From: Strongyloides papillosus
Lineage: Eukaryota > Nematoda > Chromadorea > Rhabditida > Strongyloididae
Direction: 5' to 3'
NCBI GenBank assembly: GCA_005656395.1
Contig: SRSI01000028.1
Location: forward strand, 744,001 to 808,000
DNA: 64,000 bases
Part shown: piece after piece, positions 37,026 through 54,400 of the stretch
How the letters are laid out: every line of letters starts with the position of its first letter
Position numbering within the stretch: position 1 is the stretch's first letter
Program-made: the position numbers and the translations under genes
The notes under the pieces: model-generated
Seen by the model: only the letters and a program-made list of their open reading frames with translations
Told to the model about the DNA's origin: nothing
Database searches by the model: none

Positions 37026-39379
37026 AAAATTAATTAACACATATTCGATGACTTATTTAATTTGATTACAACATGTTGCTCATTTTTTATGTTATTGTTT
37101 TGATATTTTGATTATTTTTTTATTCGTATGATAAACAATATTACTTATCAAATAAAACACATCGTTCATAATTGAATATATTTTAAGTACGTAAAGATAA
37201 CACTCAAAATTTCTATTGTTATTAAGAATTTAATTAAGATTATTTAATTGGATCTACAAAAATTTTTTCACATTTTTATTAAAACAAATTTTTTATTAAC
37301 AAAATCATGAAAAAACAGAAAAAAGTATAAATAAATAGTAAAAGTTAAAATACATTATAAAATTAACATCAAAATCAGTATTTTTTTAGTCTTATTTGAT
37401 TTGGAGAAACTTTTTAGTTTAAAAACTAGTAAAGTTTCATGTTAGTTGCAGGAATGAACGTTTAAATTCGGATTTATTTTAACTTTTCTTAACATTACAT
37501 TGATCTTTAAAGTTGTTTTTGTTGCTGCATTAATCTTCCCTTTGAATGCTAAATTGATGTTTGTTTCCACCAAATCAAATATTTCATATGATTTTTTTAT
37601 AGTATAATTATTTCATTGACCAAAATTTTAACTTTTGTTGAGTTTAAGCATTCGTTGTACAAACATTATTTTTTATATAACACTAGTATGTCCAAGTTTT
37701 CAATAGTTTTATTAATAATTGTTTACCATTCAACAAATATTGGGTTTTTTTCAATTGCTTTTCCCTGTTAATTAATATTTGATCAGTTGTCACATGCGAA
37801 ACACTTCAAAATAAAAAAATAGAATTTTTAAAATATATTTTTTGAAAAGTTTTATTTAGATGAATAATAGAGGAATATCAAAAACACGACAATACAATAT
37901 ATCACACAACTAAATAATAAGTTAATAATTTGCAATACCAAATATTAAATGCCCTAAATTTAATAAAACAAGATGCAATAATTTAAAGCTCACTTGTATT
38001 TAGTATAATTATATTTTATACATAATTTTAACTCCTTATGTAATTTATAATCCCTAAAAATATATTTCTTGTTAGTAACGTAAAATTATTCCATCAGCTA
38101 TACTTAGTTTATTTCAATCATATTTATATATGGTGAAATTTTCATTAAAATTTTTTTAGGATCATATTCTTTCAAAATGTCTACTAAAAAATTTCATAAT
38201 AATATTATAATAAGAGATAATTATAAGAATAGTTAGTTTATTAACGAAATCATATTTTAATTATTATTTTTTCTATGAAGTAACGTTATCTCCGTAACAT
38301 ATTGTTGGATTAATGGACACATTAAATTTTTCTAAAATAGTACCAAATTATAAATTTTTGTATACTAGAGTCAGATAAATTTCAAAATAAATTTCTCTTG
38401 ACACGATTTTAGTCAAGCTAATTTATCTTGTACTGTATGATTTATCACATTTATATCTGCAATTTAATTATTTTGATTCTTATTTGTTCCCTCTTTTTTA
38501 TCAATGTTATAATTATTATGATTAATATTTCTTATGTGTTCCTCCTTTTAAATATATAAATTATATACCGTATATTTATAGGTTTACACGACAACATAGA
38601 TAAAAATTTTAACTCTAGTAATAAAGTTATAACTTTTTGAAGCTTTTACACATAAAAAAAGTGTTTTATTAACATAAACAAGCATTTTTAAATGTTAAAT
38701 ATTTAAATTTGATGCAATTTTATTAATGAAATAAACAAAGAATATTTTTCTAATTTATAAATGATTTATCAATATTATAATTAAAAAATGATAGATTTAA
38801 TTTCTATATTTAATGTAAAGAAAATATATTTATAGAATATAAGTTGTGGCATCCTTCTTTTCATACAATTCCCAATGCCTTCTGAATTAGCGACTGATTT
38901 CAAGCCTTCATCAAAATCAACCTTTATTTCACCAAACTTTAATACAATTACACACACTAATATAAAATTACACAAAGTAAAGTATAGTGAAGTTAAGTGG
39001 CCACCTAGGGATAGCATTTATAAACTACAAAATTATACTTACTTATACTTATCCTTCGATATCTCAACAATTCCTGAGATCTTCTTCAACTGTTTATGAA
39101 AATCCTATTGGTCTACAAATACAATATTAGAAATACATTGCAATTAAGATAATAACATTACAATATAACACGTCATACATATAAAATTTTGATTACATAT
39201 AAAAAACGACTACTACTATTACGCAAGTTAGTAAAATGAATCATTTGATGACTTTCGCCACCTTATATAATAACAAAAACAGTGTTCTCGAATTGTCCAA
39301 ACAGTTTCCCAACTGTCATATTTCTACTGTAATTAGATTCTACCTCTTTTACGATAACGAAAAATCTTAGTAAAAAAAG
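37026..39379. other. Intergenic, nothing recognised
   Basis: AT-rich DNA. Two short overlapping open frames near 38780-39100 lie on opposite strands and have no splice or start context. They are not supported as genes. Confidence 0.3.
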
Positions 39380-39584
39380 TTTGATATTAATTTATATTTA
39401 TAAAATATGATTAAATTTTAAAATCCATAACTTTGTCAAGAATTTAGATTTTTTTATGAAAACTATAAAATATAAGACGCAAGTTTGATAGCTATAAATC
39501 GGATATATTATCACATTTGTATTTCTATAATGAAAACAACTAATAATATAAAAAATTTGGAAAGCTCATTCAGGCCATTCTGTG
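39380..39584. repeat. Solo arm of the foldback family
   Basis: The stretch AAAATCCATAACTTTGTCAA through CAGGCCATTCTGTG, ending at a TA, resembles the right arm of the element at 34635-37023 (GATGATCCATAACTCTTTCA through CGGCCACTCTG). No matching left arm was found nearby, so this is probably a degraded fragment. Confidence 0.4.
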
Positions 39585-39752
39585 TATTAATAATAAAATC
39601 ATTTTTGACAGAAGTAGTTAGAAATTAATTTTAAAAATAATTACCTCAGAAACAAAAGTACTAACAGATTTTTTTTATCAATAAGTAGCATAGAAAAAAT
39701 TAAAGTAATCTACGTAAAAATAAAACAAAATGATGAAAAATAATTTTTTGAA

Positions 39753-44045
<4,293 letters not shown>

Positions 44046-44970
44046 TTATTTATGAATTCTAAGCAATTCTTGAATTTGATAAAATATATTAAATAGTTCT
44101 CCCAACACATAGCGATCTAAATACATTGCTTCTATATATTGTTTAATTGCATTAGAATATGAAAAAAGAAATAAATCTGAATATAGTTCGTTAGAATTAA
44201 TATTGCTATTACTTTTCTTGGTCTTTTTGCTGTAGATCCATTCTATGTGTTTAATAGAATAACGATAACAAATAACAATTCTTCCTTGACATTTAAAAAA
44301 CTAATAACATTTATGTTTTTCAGTAGTTGATCTAGTAGCAGATTGAACAAAGGTTTAGTTAGGATAAGTAGTAACACTATAATTTTATTCTATATCGAAT
44401 CTTTCATCGTTTGTTATTTGTCTTATTCTTCTAAAATTGACTAAAGAATTTCTGTGTTCACCAGGAGCAGCAGAAACTTTATGACGTAATTCTGTCCCTA
44501 TACTTTATTTGTTTTGTTTTGCCATCGGATTCGGTATCCATGGAATATTTTTGCTATGTTTAAATATGGAGGTCCGGGATAATAAAATAAAGTACATAAA
44601 AGTTTGGAAATTGAAATTATTTTTGTACATAAAAATTTAAATTGTGACCATGACTAAAAATAGATACTTTAAATAAGTATTTTCCCTTCCATCTACCCAT
44701 TCACTTCATTTTTTCTTGCAAAAAAACCAAATCTTGTAGTTTTTTAGTTTTTGGATCGATAATAGTAATTTCATAACATAAATTATATTCCAAATAACGA
44801 ATTTTCCTGGATATTCTTTTGGATTCATAATATTATTTTGTTGTAAAAAAACATTGAAAAATGGAGATTTACAATGATCGTTTAAATAAAGATTTCTTAT
44901 TTGTTTTTGAGAATCATCCTCACAGTTGTGAGAATTATTTAATTGAACATATAGCGTTTAGAAATAAACA
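44046..44970 (-). pseudogene. Broken relative of the 9-10 kb secreted-protein gene
   Basis: Read on the minus strand, three blocks run in the order of the gene at 9083-10257. First is an N-terminal block (about 44950-44770) with NSHNCEDDSQ and ITIIDPKTKKLQ. The middle block (about 44590-44400) has IFKHSKNIPWIPNP and VSAAPGEHRNSLVNF, matching LFRHTTGIRWIPNP and MIVAPDNRRKFRVN. A last exon-like block (44291-44046) follows a TTATTAG acceptor and has GRIVICYRYSIKHIE, matching GEIVFIYSKKTVEDIE. Frameshifts and a stop inside the middle block break it. The final 76 codons are open, so either decay is recent or that exon belongs to something else. The relationship is by eye and should be tested by alignment. 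Confidence 0.5.
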
Positions 44971-45825
44971 ATTAATAAATCGTTGAAAGAAATAAATATG
45001 AAAAAACTTTCATATTTAGATTGATAATGAAACATTTATAGGATTGAAACTATTTAAATCTATTTTGAAATAATTACTTCAGTGGTTACAATATTGATAC
45101 AATTCACAGTCAGTTAAATAAAACCCTTAAATCATTCAGAATTAATAATAGTAGTTAAAGCCAAAATCATTAATTGTAAGATCACACTCATGAAAATATG
45201 TTCATGTTCTCAATTTATACAGTGTGTATTTGATGATATATGACATAGAAATTCTAACTATTAATGGTTGAAAGATTAATACTTTGTTTGGACACAAAAG
45301 TATACACTAAAATATTTATTAGTTTAAATATGTCATATTTTACTCAAAAAATAAATATCATATAATTAAACTGGAAGTTTATCATCAATACTATATATGT
45401 GTTTAAAATAAAGCAGGACTTTATTATAGTTAGCAAAGATTAAAATTCCATTCTTGATGTATATGTTAATTTTCAAAAAGTTTCTAATTCCGCATACGAT
45501 TTTTGTTATAATTATATAAAATATCTTGCAGAAATTTCATATTGTTAAATAACGTGTTTCTTTAACGAACAAATAACAGATGTTCTACTAAACATTGAAC
45601 ATCGAATTATTAGGGAAAATTATATATAGTATACCTAGATCTCATACTTCATTAATTACTTAATCTATTTTCAATAACACATTATAAAAGTTTTTTTAAA
45701 AGACAATTTCAAACAATGTTATAATATTTCTTTATAAAAATTAAATTATTGAGCAAATTAGCAAATGTAATGATTTTTAAGATCTAAATAATCTTCTCAA
45801 TGAAGAGTAATAAGCAATTAGTCTA
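44971..45825. other. Intergenic, nothing recognised
   Basis: AT-rich DNA between the pseudogene and the TTAA-flanked element. No feature was recognised. Confidence 0.3.
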
Positions 45826-45829
45826 TTAA

Positions 45830-46523
45830 CCCTTCAAGTCACAAACTTAAATTGAACGTAACAGGATAGATCTGATTAAAATATCATTTTTGAAAAAAAG
45901 AATACTGGTAAAAAATAATAGCAAAATTGAATAAAATATTTAAAGTTGCAGTAAGATAAAATCTATCTATCGAATAACAGCTTAAAAAATTAACATAATT
46001 ACATAGAATTGGACAGAAATAAATTAATTCTGTTGTTAAGATGAATTTTTTACCAGTATTTACTAAATGTCATGAAAAATCTAAAGTATTTTTGTTGTTT
46101 TTAGTAGATTTTTGCGATCCTCAGCTTCATGATGCATATATTTTAAAAAAGTTTTTTCATTTCAATCATTTTTTATTTAATTTATTATTCCTATAAAAAT
46201 GTCTAAGAAAAGAATATCACATGTGTTGAATACTAATTATTCTGACAGTTGATAAATTATTAAAATAATCTTTTTCTATTGTTTTAATGTCTATTTATAT
46301 CTATATATGTTTTATTTTAAAATTTGTTATTCTAAAATTTCTATCGATTTAGTCATATTACTACCATTTTAAATAATCAATGTACTTGAATATTAAGTAG
46401 CGTCATATCAAAATTTAAGCAGTGTTATTTCGCCAACGCTTCTCTATTGAATGAGTATAAAATCATTTCATTATCTTTTAAATTGATTAAGTTATGTATC
46501 TTAAAAGTTTGGGACTGAAAGGG
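45830..46523. mobile_element. piggyBac-like MITE (TTAA-flanked, 694 bp)
   Basis: Ends CCCTTCAAGTCACAAACTT and, inverted, CCCTTTCAGTCCCAAACTTT. They are bounded on both sides by TTAA (45826-45829, 46524-46527), the hallmark target duplication of piggyBac transposons, whose termini also begin with CCC. There is no transposase frame inside. Confidence 0.7.
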
Positions 46524-46755
46524 TTAAATTTTTTCTTACAACTTAATAATAAATTGAAATTATTAACACTAGATATTAAATTTTAGCGATATCTAAATTA
46601 AAAACAACCTCTTAAAAACGCTAGCAAAATTAGCAAAACTTATATCAAAACTATAAAGTTAAAAAAAAATAGTAAAGAACGCTATAAAATGACCAATATA
46701 AATCAATATTCTGTTCATTAATTATATTACATAAAAAATTTATGCCGAAAATAGC

Positions 46756-46759
46756 AAAA
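46756..46759 (-). terminator. Pol III terminator of the tRNA
   Basis: A TTTT run on the minus strand, six bases downstream of the tRNA 3' end. Confidence 0.7.
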
Positions 46760-46765
46760 GGAAAT

Positions 46766-46835
46766 GCGTTGACCGGGAATCGAACCCGGGACTCCCGCGT
46801 GGCAGGCGAGAATTATACCACTTAACCATCAACGC
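46766..46835 (-). tRNA. tRNA-Gly(GCC)
   Basis: The 70-nt minus-strand sequence folds as a cloverleaf: acceptor stem GCGTTGA/TCAACGC, D-arm GTTA-AGTGGTA-TAAT, anticodon stem CTCGC/GCGGG with loop CTGCCAC (anticodon GCC), and T-arm CCGGG-TTCGATT-CCCGG. Intact A- and B-box promoters (TGGTTAAGTGG, GGTTCGATTCC) are present and there is no intron. It is the only GC-rich island in this part of the window. Confidence 0.97.
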
Positions 46836-47362
46836 GCCGTCTGGGTACACGACGAATCTGATTCAATGTAAAGCATTCCTCAAAACTATTAAATTTTTAT
46901 CAACCTTTATAGTTACTTATATAATTTTTTGGTATTACATAAGCCATCTTGGATTAAACTTTTTAATTATTCCCCTTCTTAAATGATACGTTTGTAAAAG
47001 CTAGCATAATTTATTTGCAGCAAACAATAAATATTTATCCGTTTATTATTTATTAAATAAAGAAATTTAAACTTAATATTTGTGAAAAATCGAGAATATT
47101 TTCGGTGTATTAAGATTTTAAATTAAGATAGATGTGTGTCTCTTCATGAATCTACTTACTGACAAAATAAAATACTAATTGTTTTACATGACATGACAAA
47201 AATTTCTAACTTATTTTCATTTCCAACGCGATCATTGTAAACAATCAACACTCTTTATTTTAAATAACATTCAACCATTTCTGTTGTAATTAAAAATTTA
47301 TTTGTAAATAATATTATAAAACTATACATGAAAAGAATAAGATAATTTTTTATTATCAATAA
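46836..47362. other. Intergenic, 5' region of the sulfotransferase gene
   Basis: Spacer between the divergent tRNA and sulfotransferase genes. No specific promoter motif was recognised. Confidence 0.3.
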
Positions 47363-48336
47363 ATGAATACTTGTAGTTTACTATTGTCTATAATATTTTT
47401 ATTCAATGAAAATGTTATTAATGGTAAAAATAACAAAGAAACAAGCATTGAGAGTGTGATCCCTTGTAACATATCAAATGATACAAAGCCATGTATAGGA
47501 ATGCCATTGAAGCCATATAAAGGAGAATATATAATTGCTAATATCTATAGAATCAATTCATGTATTATAGGTAAAACCTTTAGCTCTATGCAACTTGGTG
47601 TTTTTTGTTACCTGTTTGACGAAAAAAAATTTTTGAAAAATTATAAAAATAGAAGAAACAAAGCCGCAAACAGAAATATTTGTAAAAGTAATAATAGATA
47701 TTATGAAATGGATAAAGTTATAGAAAAATTTAGTAGCAATAACAGTACACAGTATTTTAGTGATTGGAAAAATCTATTAGTTGTTAGAGAACCAATAAGT
47801 AGGTTTTTAAGTGGATTTGTTCAACTTTGTGTTCTCAATATTGGATTAGATTCAAATCACCCATATTGTTTTGGTTGTGGAAGGAATATGCATTGTTTTT
47901 TAACACATTTATACTATGATTTACTTAATGTAAGCAAAAAGAAAAAAAAACCAAATAGTTTTATCAAATATCACTTTTATCCTCAAACATGGTAAGTAAA
48001 ATAAACAATTTTTAAAAAATAACTTTTAGGCAATGCCAATACAATTTGTACAAAGATAAATACACAATTATTCATTACGATTTCGTGGAAAAGAAAAAGT
48101 TCTATGATAAATATATAGAAGAATTAGAAAGTTCTAATGTTTCAAAAGAAAAATTAGAATTTATCAGGAAAATGCTACATACATCAAAAGTATCACATTC
48201 AACTTTTGATAAAAGTGAAACTAAAAAATATAAAAAAGATTTATATAAAAGCTCAAGATTGTTAACATTAATTTCTAAAATTTTTTACAACGACTATATA
48301 GAATTTGGTTTCATTTTACCAATAATAAGAAATTGA
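47363..48336 (+). CDS. Secretory-pathway carbohydrate sulfotransferase (nematode Sulfotransfer_2 type)
   Basis: Exons 47363-47991 and 48030-48336 join through a GTAAGT donor to give 311 residues. A hydrophobic N-terminus (MNTCSLLLSIIFLFNE) serves as signal peptide or anchor. Family motifs appear in order: the PAPS 5'-phosphosulfate region CIIGKTFSSM (usually C-x3-KSMS), the 3'-phosphate region VVREPISRFLSGFV, then the Cys pairs YCFGCGRNMHCFL, HFYPQTWQC (rebuilt across the splice), SHSTFDK and the C-terminal FYNDYIEFGF. These enzymes move sulfate from PAPS to sugars in the Golgi. The family is expanded in nematodes and individual substrates are mostly unknown. A lysine-rich insert lies just before the HFYPQTW motif. 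Confidence 0.85.
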
Positions 48337-48509
48337 ACATATTGATATGTAGTTTGTTATGAAAATATTATTTTTCAAAACAAATTATAATTGTTCCTTT
48401 AAACGTTACAATTTTTATAAAATTTCAATTTACCAGTCAATTGGAAAAAGTAAAATTTTTTTACAGGTTTTAGATTGCAAACAACTTCTCTATAAATTAA
48501 AAGATCATA

Positions 48510-49446
48510 CACACAAAAAATAGGGAAGCATTTTTGGGTAAAGTGTAATAAATATATCCCACCTAACAAAATTTGAATTTTCTTGATTTGCGACTAATTT
48601 TATCGCAATTATATTGTACATAAAAATTAAAGCAATAATTAGGTAGTTATTAAAATAAGTTTCAATTTTTCATTATCTTATTGGTATTTTAAAACTTTGA
48701 TTGCTTTTTACAAAACAATTTTAAATACAAGATTAGAATTTTATTTTATGTGTGATTATAAATGCTTTTAAAAAAAGAAATTTTGAACATACCAAAATGT
48801 TTTTATTAATAAGTTTTAATAGTTTGAGTTATCATAAATTATACTTTTTATTATAAGATTACACTCTTCTGAAAGTCGAAAATTTTTTTATTGACTTTAA
48901 TGGCCATATTCAAAAAATTAAATCGATGAAAAATTATATGGATTTTTATCTATGGTAAAAAATATCTTCTACATATTTAAAATTAATAAAGAACAAATAC
49001 TAAAGTAATATTTTTAATTATTAGTGCTTTGTGTGGTTAAATAATAATTTTTGGCTTTTTGTTATTATTATGAATTTTTTATATTTATTGTTGCTAGTAA
49101 ATTGTTTTAGGACAATGATTTTTGTTAAAAATCAACAACTTTACACAAAATTGAGTTCTAACAATGTATTTCATGTATATTAGAAAAAAAAATTAGATCC
49201 TAAGATTAGCAATTTATCAAAATCGTTAAGGTTAAAAAAAGTTACATCACTTAAAATATAAAAGATATGTAATTTTGTAAAAAAACACAAAAATATTGAG
49301 ACATCCTAATATTTTTCAATGTTTAAGACATTTTTTCTCTCCCTTGATAATTTTAAAATTTGAATAAATGTTGATTTTTTTAATAGATGGGAAATTTTTT
49401 TGCATTTTTCCTTGAATTGTCAAAATTTTTCCATTTTTTTATGTTT
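48510..49446 (+). mobile_element. CACACAAAA element, copy 3 (diverged)
   Basis: It starts with CACACAAAAAATAGGGAAGC after a TA (48508-48509) and follows the copy at 35549-36512 throughout, including TTGATTTGCGACTAATTTTA near 48590. The right end has decayed (TTTTTTTATGTTTAG instead of TTTTTTGTGTGTAG), so this is an older copy. It lies about 170 bp after the sulfotransferase stop. Confidence 0.7.
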
Positions 49447-50947
49447 AGTATTACTTTAATAATTTATAATACATTATAAAATTATAATATACATTCATCA
49501 AAAAAAATATATTCTTATTTTTTTACTTGTTATTCGCATATGTATAATGAAGATTTATTATTTGAAATAAAATATTTCCTGTGATAAACAAAAGTTTTGT
49601 ACATAATAATAAATTTTTCATGATATAGAAATTTAGAACAATAATAAAATGTCAAAATTGGATTTGCATTAGAAATTTTTAATTAGTTTAAACGTATAAA
49701 GGAAAACAGAAATATTTAATATTACATGAATTAAATAAACATAATTTCCTAATTGTATATTAGTGTACAGTCTCAAGAAATCTTAAAATTCACGGCATCT
49801 AGATACAACGCTTCCAATAATAAATTTATTTTTATATTTTGACAATAAAACTCTGTTTTTTCTAAAATTTATATTTTTTTTTGTTGTTGAAAGTAATACA
49901 TAATAGAAATTTTACACCTATAAGAAGACGGGTTTTTATTGGGCTAATCAAATATTAATACACATGTTGAAGACTGGCTTTTTTATAGTAAATCTAAGTG
50001 AATTTAAAAAAAATGTTCTAATTATGCGAAAAGAAATGTTTATATTCTTTTTGAAAAAGTAGAAATTATGGTAAATTGTACCAAATATCTCATAGTCAAC
50101 TTGTAACATTTATAATTTAATAATTCTATTCATACTTACTAAAATCGTGATACTATTGTCACTTTTGCATATAGAAAACCCTCATAATAGGAAATTTAAA
50201 TTTCACAAAGAATTCGTAACTTTCAGTTTATATATTTATTTTTGAATTTTAAATTATCTTTTAAATAAAGCAGTAAAAACTATCCTTTTGGCATACACTA
50301 TAATATTTGTTAAGTCTTAAATTATCAAAAAATATACATTACATTATATTCTGAAAATATAATTCCTTAATTGGTGTCTCAGCCATATATAAAGGAAAAA
50401 ACAATCTAATTATCAAACAAATTCTAAATTAATGTTACACATTTTTTCCAGAATAAATTATATACATTTACCTATTAATTTATAATGTTAATAATTTCGT
50501 TTATTTTAACAATAATTTATTAGTGCATTTTCGACATAGTTTATTTCCTATCACTTATCCAAATATATTTCATTACTTCTCATTATAAAAGATATCAAAT
50601 CATCAAAATTTCACCATATTTAATGTTTCATCCATCAAACAATAAATTAATTGTTTTGGAATTCTTGATGAGATATCTTTTGTGTATGATAATGCCCTAA
50701 TAAACAAATTTTCAATTTTATATTAATTTTACGCATGTTCTGCTGGATAAAATGGTACAAATATTAAGAAAACATTAACTATTCCATCATTTATTTCCGA
50801 ACTTCCACAAAATTACTATACTCTAAGAGCAAACAATAGTCTTTTACGTCTTAAACTAATGTTTAATCTCACACTTATAATAAAATATGGTACAAAACTA
50901 TAATTGCACTTTTTCCATATATTATATATCTAAGCGACATTCACTCT
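49447..50947. other. Intergenic, nothing recognised
   Basis: AT-rich DNA without recognisable genes or repeats. Confidence 0.3.
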
Positions 50948-51068
50948 TTAATCCGTTTGAATTTGTGTTGAAGGTAATTTCCTGCACTCTCCTCCAACAA
51001 TAACACATGTGCAGTAATATTTACGGATTTCTATGCCAGTAACAGTGTTAAAGCCTAATTCATAAAAA
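50948..51068 (-). other. Exon-like segment with three cysteines
   Basis: After a good acceptor (TTTTGTTTTAG) the minus strand is open for 40 codons to a TAA: GFNTVTGIEIRKYYCTC, then VIVGGECRKLPSTQ. Its base composition is much less AT-rich than its flanks. An upstream ATG frame (MNYLKFFHLYCLLNYY, from about 51178) could be a signal-peptide exon, but no donor gives the required phase. It may be the last exon of a small secreted protein or a relic. Confidence 0.3.
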
Positions 51069-51448
51069 CTAAAACAAAATAAAATTTCTTCCCTTGTTTC
51101 GGTTTAACCACCAATGGAATAATCAAGGAGATAGTAATTAAGCAAACAATAAAGGTGAAAAAATTTTAAATAATTCATCAATAAAAATCTAAAAATTTTG
51201 TTATAACAAAAAAACATTCATTTTTTAATACAAAATATAAATATTTATTTGATCATGCATTGATAATGGTAAAAGGTATTTCAATTATATACATTTTTAC
51301 AAATAAATTTTAAAATGAATATTATATTTCAAATAGCTGAATTTTAAATATTTGTTCTGAAAATTATAATACGATGCTGTGATGTATTCAAATTATTATA
51401 ATTGAAAATATTATAAATGGTTTGATTTTTTATACAAGAGTAATCAAA
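51069..51448. other. 5' region of the receptor phosphatase gene
   Basis: AT-rich sequence directly upstream of the phosphatase start codon. It overlaps the possible upstream exon mentioned for the segment to its left. No promoter motif was recognised. Confidence 0.3.
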
Positions 51449-54400
51449 ATGTTTTTACATTTATGGATTCTCACTGGAGTTTTTGTTTCAATACCAAAAC
51501 AAGTATATTCTAATATTACTTTCCATACTCAACACTTTCCTGGTATTGTAAAAAGTACCGAAAATAAAACATTTTCACTCAACTTGAGTGCTAATGCGGC
51601 TAATGGTTTTATTATTGTAAAATGTCCGTATGAGTCTTACAAACCCCCAGGAAATGTGAGTGATTCTTTTCAGATTCCTAGCGAACTAAACACTTCACAG
51701 TTGATAACAGTAAATAAGGATAAACAATTTAACTGGATGCCTTTATTAAAATCATTATCTGAATCTACGATAGTCGAATGTGGACAATATCTTGAAAAAA
51801 TTAATGGAAATCCAATACCGTATAATTGGACTTATAATTTAAACTGGAATGCTTATTCAAATCAATCAATACCTGTAGTATCAGAGGATATGAGTTCTCA
51901 TAGACGTCCAATTCCCAAAGATTGCGATAATAATTCTACGAAAATCTTAATTTTTACTAAAGATAAACATGGAAATATTACGAAAGTAGAAATCTATGGA
52001 GAAATTAGTCTTGTTCAAAATCAAATTTTTTATTATTTCTCAATGAATGAAAATACAACAAGAGTAATTAAAGAACCTTGTGCAATATTGAAAGTAAAAA
52101 AGCCTTGTCCAAAGATAGAAATAACTAAACGAGACATAACTCTGGTTGACCATGGATATATAAAAATTAATGTTGCTAAAATGAAAGAAAATAAAGAGAA
52201 ATATAATGTAAAACTTACTGTTGGTAATGATTCTAATTATTATAGTGAAAAAAACATTAGTGTATCAAAGCTGAGATTTCGTAAAAATAGAGTTGATATA
52301 ATTAAAAATTTTACAAAACCAGTGGCTGAAACATTAGATATTGACGTGTTTGACTTATATAAAATAACATACAATTGTCAATCGGAAGGTAATCTAACAA
52401 TCATATCACAAATATACTATTTTGAACCTACAAATAGTGACCACAAATATCAAAATGATAGTATAATATATAATAAAGATGATTTATCTGTTAAACCAAA
52501 TTGTTCAAGAAATAGGTTGACTTATGGATATTTGGAAGCAATAATTCAGGATGGAGTTAGAATTAATTTAACAGATTTAACTATGAGTAGCGAAAACGTG
52601 ATGTCATATAATATTAATGATAAATTTATCTATTTAACAAATATTAAAAATGATACAACAATATTAGAATGTATATATCGTACACCTAGTGGGGAGGTCA
52701 CAATATCATCATCATTTTCTCTAAGAAATAAAATGAATGAACAGAATTCTAATGGTACAAAAAGTGATAATATTACAAGAATATCACGTAACAGTTCAAA
52801 ATCATGGTATCAATCATTGGTACACAAACATGGGAAATCTGTTGCAATAACAATAATCTTTGCTATCATACTAGCAATTATATTGGTTATTATAGGACTA
52901 TCAATTCTCTTATACTTCTTTATAATAAAGGATTATATTGAATTATCAGAAGTAAAAGAAAAGTATCGTAATGTATATGATTTTTGGTATCATTTGAGAA
53001 AGCATTCTTTGGAAAAATATTGTGAAAATGTTAATAACATTGAGTATATTTCTGAAAAATTAAAGAGCAATAAAATTACTAAGAAAATAGAAGGTGGTGA
53101 AGAATGTGATATTGATATAAATCATATTTATGATGACACATTGATTAAGTCTTACGATAGTATAGATAAAGCATTTAAAGCTCATTATGTTTTCAAAGAT
53201 TCATTTGAAAGAACTTATATTATCTCCGATGTAAATTTAATTTTTAAAATTATAATAATTCTGTTTTAGAGTCCAACAAAAGAAACAAGAGACTACTTCT
53301 GGAAAATGATTTTTGAAGAGAATGTTCAATCGGTTATTGCAATTATCTACAAAAGGATCATGGATACAAATAATCATTTTTCTAATAAAATTTATTGGCC
53401 AGATAATGATTGCAAATATGGTAATATTACCGTTGAACTTATAGAAAGAGAGCAACTAGATCTTGTTTCAATTACTTGTCATTTCTTTAAGATGACTAAT
53501 AATAATAATATCACAAAAACTGTAAGAATATATCATTTTAATGATTGGCCTAATCATGGAATTCCACCTTCTGAACTTTATATTGTCAATCTTTACAAAA
53601 CAATTAACGCTTTAAATAGTAGTGGTAATGTTCTTGTTCATGCTTTCCAAGGTACTGGTTCACGTGTTTATATGTATACATTTTTTGTCTGCATCTATGA
53701 TACTATGTTAAACAACATAAATGTAAGCAATCCTATGGAAGTTATTAAAGAAATTCGGGATAAACGTTTTGGAGGAAATTTGGCAAGTTATGAGTATGCT
53801 TATGTTATTAACGCTCTTGTCACAATATTCTTTGAAAATAAAATGCTTATTGATAACTCATATCGATCACGTTATTTTTTGAGACAATTTGATAATTATT
53901 TAAGTACTTTTTTAAAACGTGAAAATAGGATGAGTAGAGGATATGCACAATTTCTCATGTTTGTTAATATCATCGACTTAGGAAAGTTAAGAGAAATAAA
54001 GACTACTTTTGCTGGTACAGGAATTTTGAGCGACAGTATATTGAAAGAAAAATGCAAACGTTTTTATGCTTTAATTGAAGATAAATCTATCAAAAAAATA
54101 CGACATAGAGATATTCCTTGTTTTGATTCAACTTTGGTAGATATTAATGAAAAAAATGAAAAAGGATTTGTACATGCAAATACATTTATATATAAGAATA
54201 TAGAAGGTTTGGAGAGAAAATTAATCTTGTGCCAGGTAAAATTATATAAATATACTATGAAATTTCTTTAATATTTAGGCACCAGTAAAAGAGTCGTTTG
54301 ATGATATGTTTGATATGATATATAAACATAACGTTGCTGTTATTGTTATTTTACTTAGACCTGATGAAGCACCACCTGACGGTGATAAATGGGTACCATA

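Noticed and set aside
38781..39099. Overlapping open frames on both strands
   Set aside because: No start or splice context, no recognisable domain, and the two frames are antisense to each other.
44046..44291. Reading the open 76-codon exon as a phosphatase tail
   Set aside because: A loose resemblance to the end of a PTP domain was noted, but colinearity with the repeat-protein gene (G-x-IV-x2-Y) explains it better.
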